Assembly: GCA_900757205.1 (NCBI GenBank)
Contig: CAAENA010000046.1
Coordinates: forward strand, 1-30,662
DNA length: 30,662 nucleotides
Direction: 5' to 3'
DNA from: an uncultured Collinsella sp.
GTDB lineage: Bacteria; Actinomycetota; Coriobacteriia; Coriobacteriales; Coriobacteriaceae
Shown here: piece after piece, positions 30,325 through 30,662 of the stretch
Layout of the letters: every line of letters begins with the position of its first letter
How positions within the stretch are numbered: the first letter of the stretch is position 1
The notes under the pieces: model-generated
Seen by the model: the letters and a program-made list of their open reading frames with translations, nothing else
Databases searched by the model: none
Told to the model about the DNA's origin: nothing
Position numbers and translations under genes: made by a program

Positions 30325-30662
30325 ATGTGCGATGACCACATCGGCCTCTGCCCCCACACGCCGGGCGGCGACCCCATCGAGCCTGCAGATTCGCCCGAGG
30401 CGCAATCGCAATCGGATGCACTTGCCAAGCGCATCCTTAACGGGCTTGGCTTCTGCGGCCATTACATGCATTTTCATGGCGGAGGCGTGTCCGGCAAGGC
30501 GCCCATCATCTGCCTGCTGGCCAAGCAACCCGGCGGCGAGATGTCGCAGCAGGAGCTCGGCATGCACTTTGACCTCAAGCCGGGATCGCTTTCCGAGATC
30601 CTGTCCAAGCTCGAGCTCAACGGCCTCATCGAGCGCAGCCGTAACCCCAAGGATCGACGGCA
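30325..30662 (+). CDS. MarR-family transcriptional regulator, partial
   Basis: Truncated by the window edge after 112 codons. The winged helix-turn-helix is visible: MSQQELGMHFDLKPGSLSEI is the recognition region, followed by LSKLELNGLIERSRN and the wing PKDRR. The first 30 residues form a Pro/Asp-rich tail with HIGLCPH that is not usual for the family. The start at 30325 is preceded by AAAGGAG, 7 nt away. A clean promoter and an overlapping dyad upstream suggest autorepression. The gene it controls is probably beyond the window. Confidence 0.88.
   Translation, partial: MCDDHIGLCPHTPGGDPIEPADSPEAQSQSDALAKRILNGLGFCGHYMHFHGGGVSGKAPIICLLAKQPGGEMSQQELGMHFDLKPGSLSEILSKLELNGLIERSRNPKDRR

Overview
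The window looks like part of a chromosome from a high-GC gut actinobacterium of the class Coriobacteriia, most likely Collinsella or a close relative. This rests on GC-rich third positions, strong AGGAGG-type ribosome binding sites, many short palindromic intergenic repeats, an LPxTG-anchored pilin-like giant, and a gene content typical of anaerobic gut Coriobacteria. It is an inference, not a database match. There are no rRNA or tRNA genes, no CRISPR array and no intact insertion sequence. Most genes lie on the minus strand.

Layout by region. 84-2382: glycerol kinase behind a YrdC/TsaC-like protein. 2517-3240: a hicA-hicB toxin-antitoxin pair in which the toxin gene is broken by a perfect 34-bp tandem duplication. 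3263-6222: prmC and prfA, the methyltransferase for release-factor glutamines and its substrate RF1, separated by a repeat-rich 640-bp gap. 6561-6889: a decayed transposase. 6971-13705: a 2244-residue cell-wall-anchored adhesin/pilin. An 8-G tract in its leader lies inside a short ORF that has its own strong ribosome binding site; one extra G would fuse that ORF in frame to the adhesin, which is the pattern of a slipped-strand phase switch. 14002-18391: an amino-acid ABC transporter operon (binding lipoprotein, permease, ATPase) followed by an M20 peptidase. 18716-20558: a LacX-like aldose epimerase and an unknown single-pass membrane protein.

20736-26590 is the most coherent and unusual system: a MerR-type regulator, UbiX (prenyl-FMN synthase), a UbiD decarboxylase resembling the AroY/LpdC (hydroxybenzoate/gallate) type, a DASS-family carboxylate transporter, and a fusion of an LpdD-like domain to an isopentenyl-diphosphate-isomerase-like Nudix domain. 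The Nudix domain keeps all five metal ligands but has Ala in place of the catalytic Cys. Together these would import an aromatic acid, decarboxylate it, and make and deliver the prenylated flavin cofactor. A shared 19-bp dyad upstream of both transcription units suggests joint regulation.

26752-28485 (plus strand): an MFS exporter and a low-molecular-weight tyrosine phosphatase. 28618-29764: a TIGR04076-like small Cys-rich protein translationally coupled to a pyridoxal kinase. 29765-30324: a repeat-rich gap. 30325-end: a MarR-family regulator cut by the window edge, with a dyad over its own promoter.

Several intergenic palindromes occur in two near-identical copies in the window (86 bp at 20643/25549; 68 bp at 5091/30165), which points to families of small mobile or REP-like elements.
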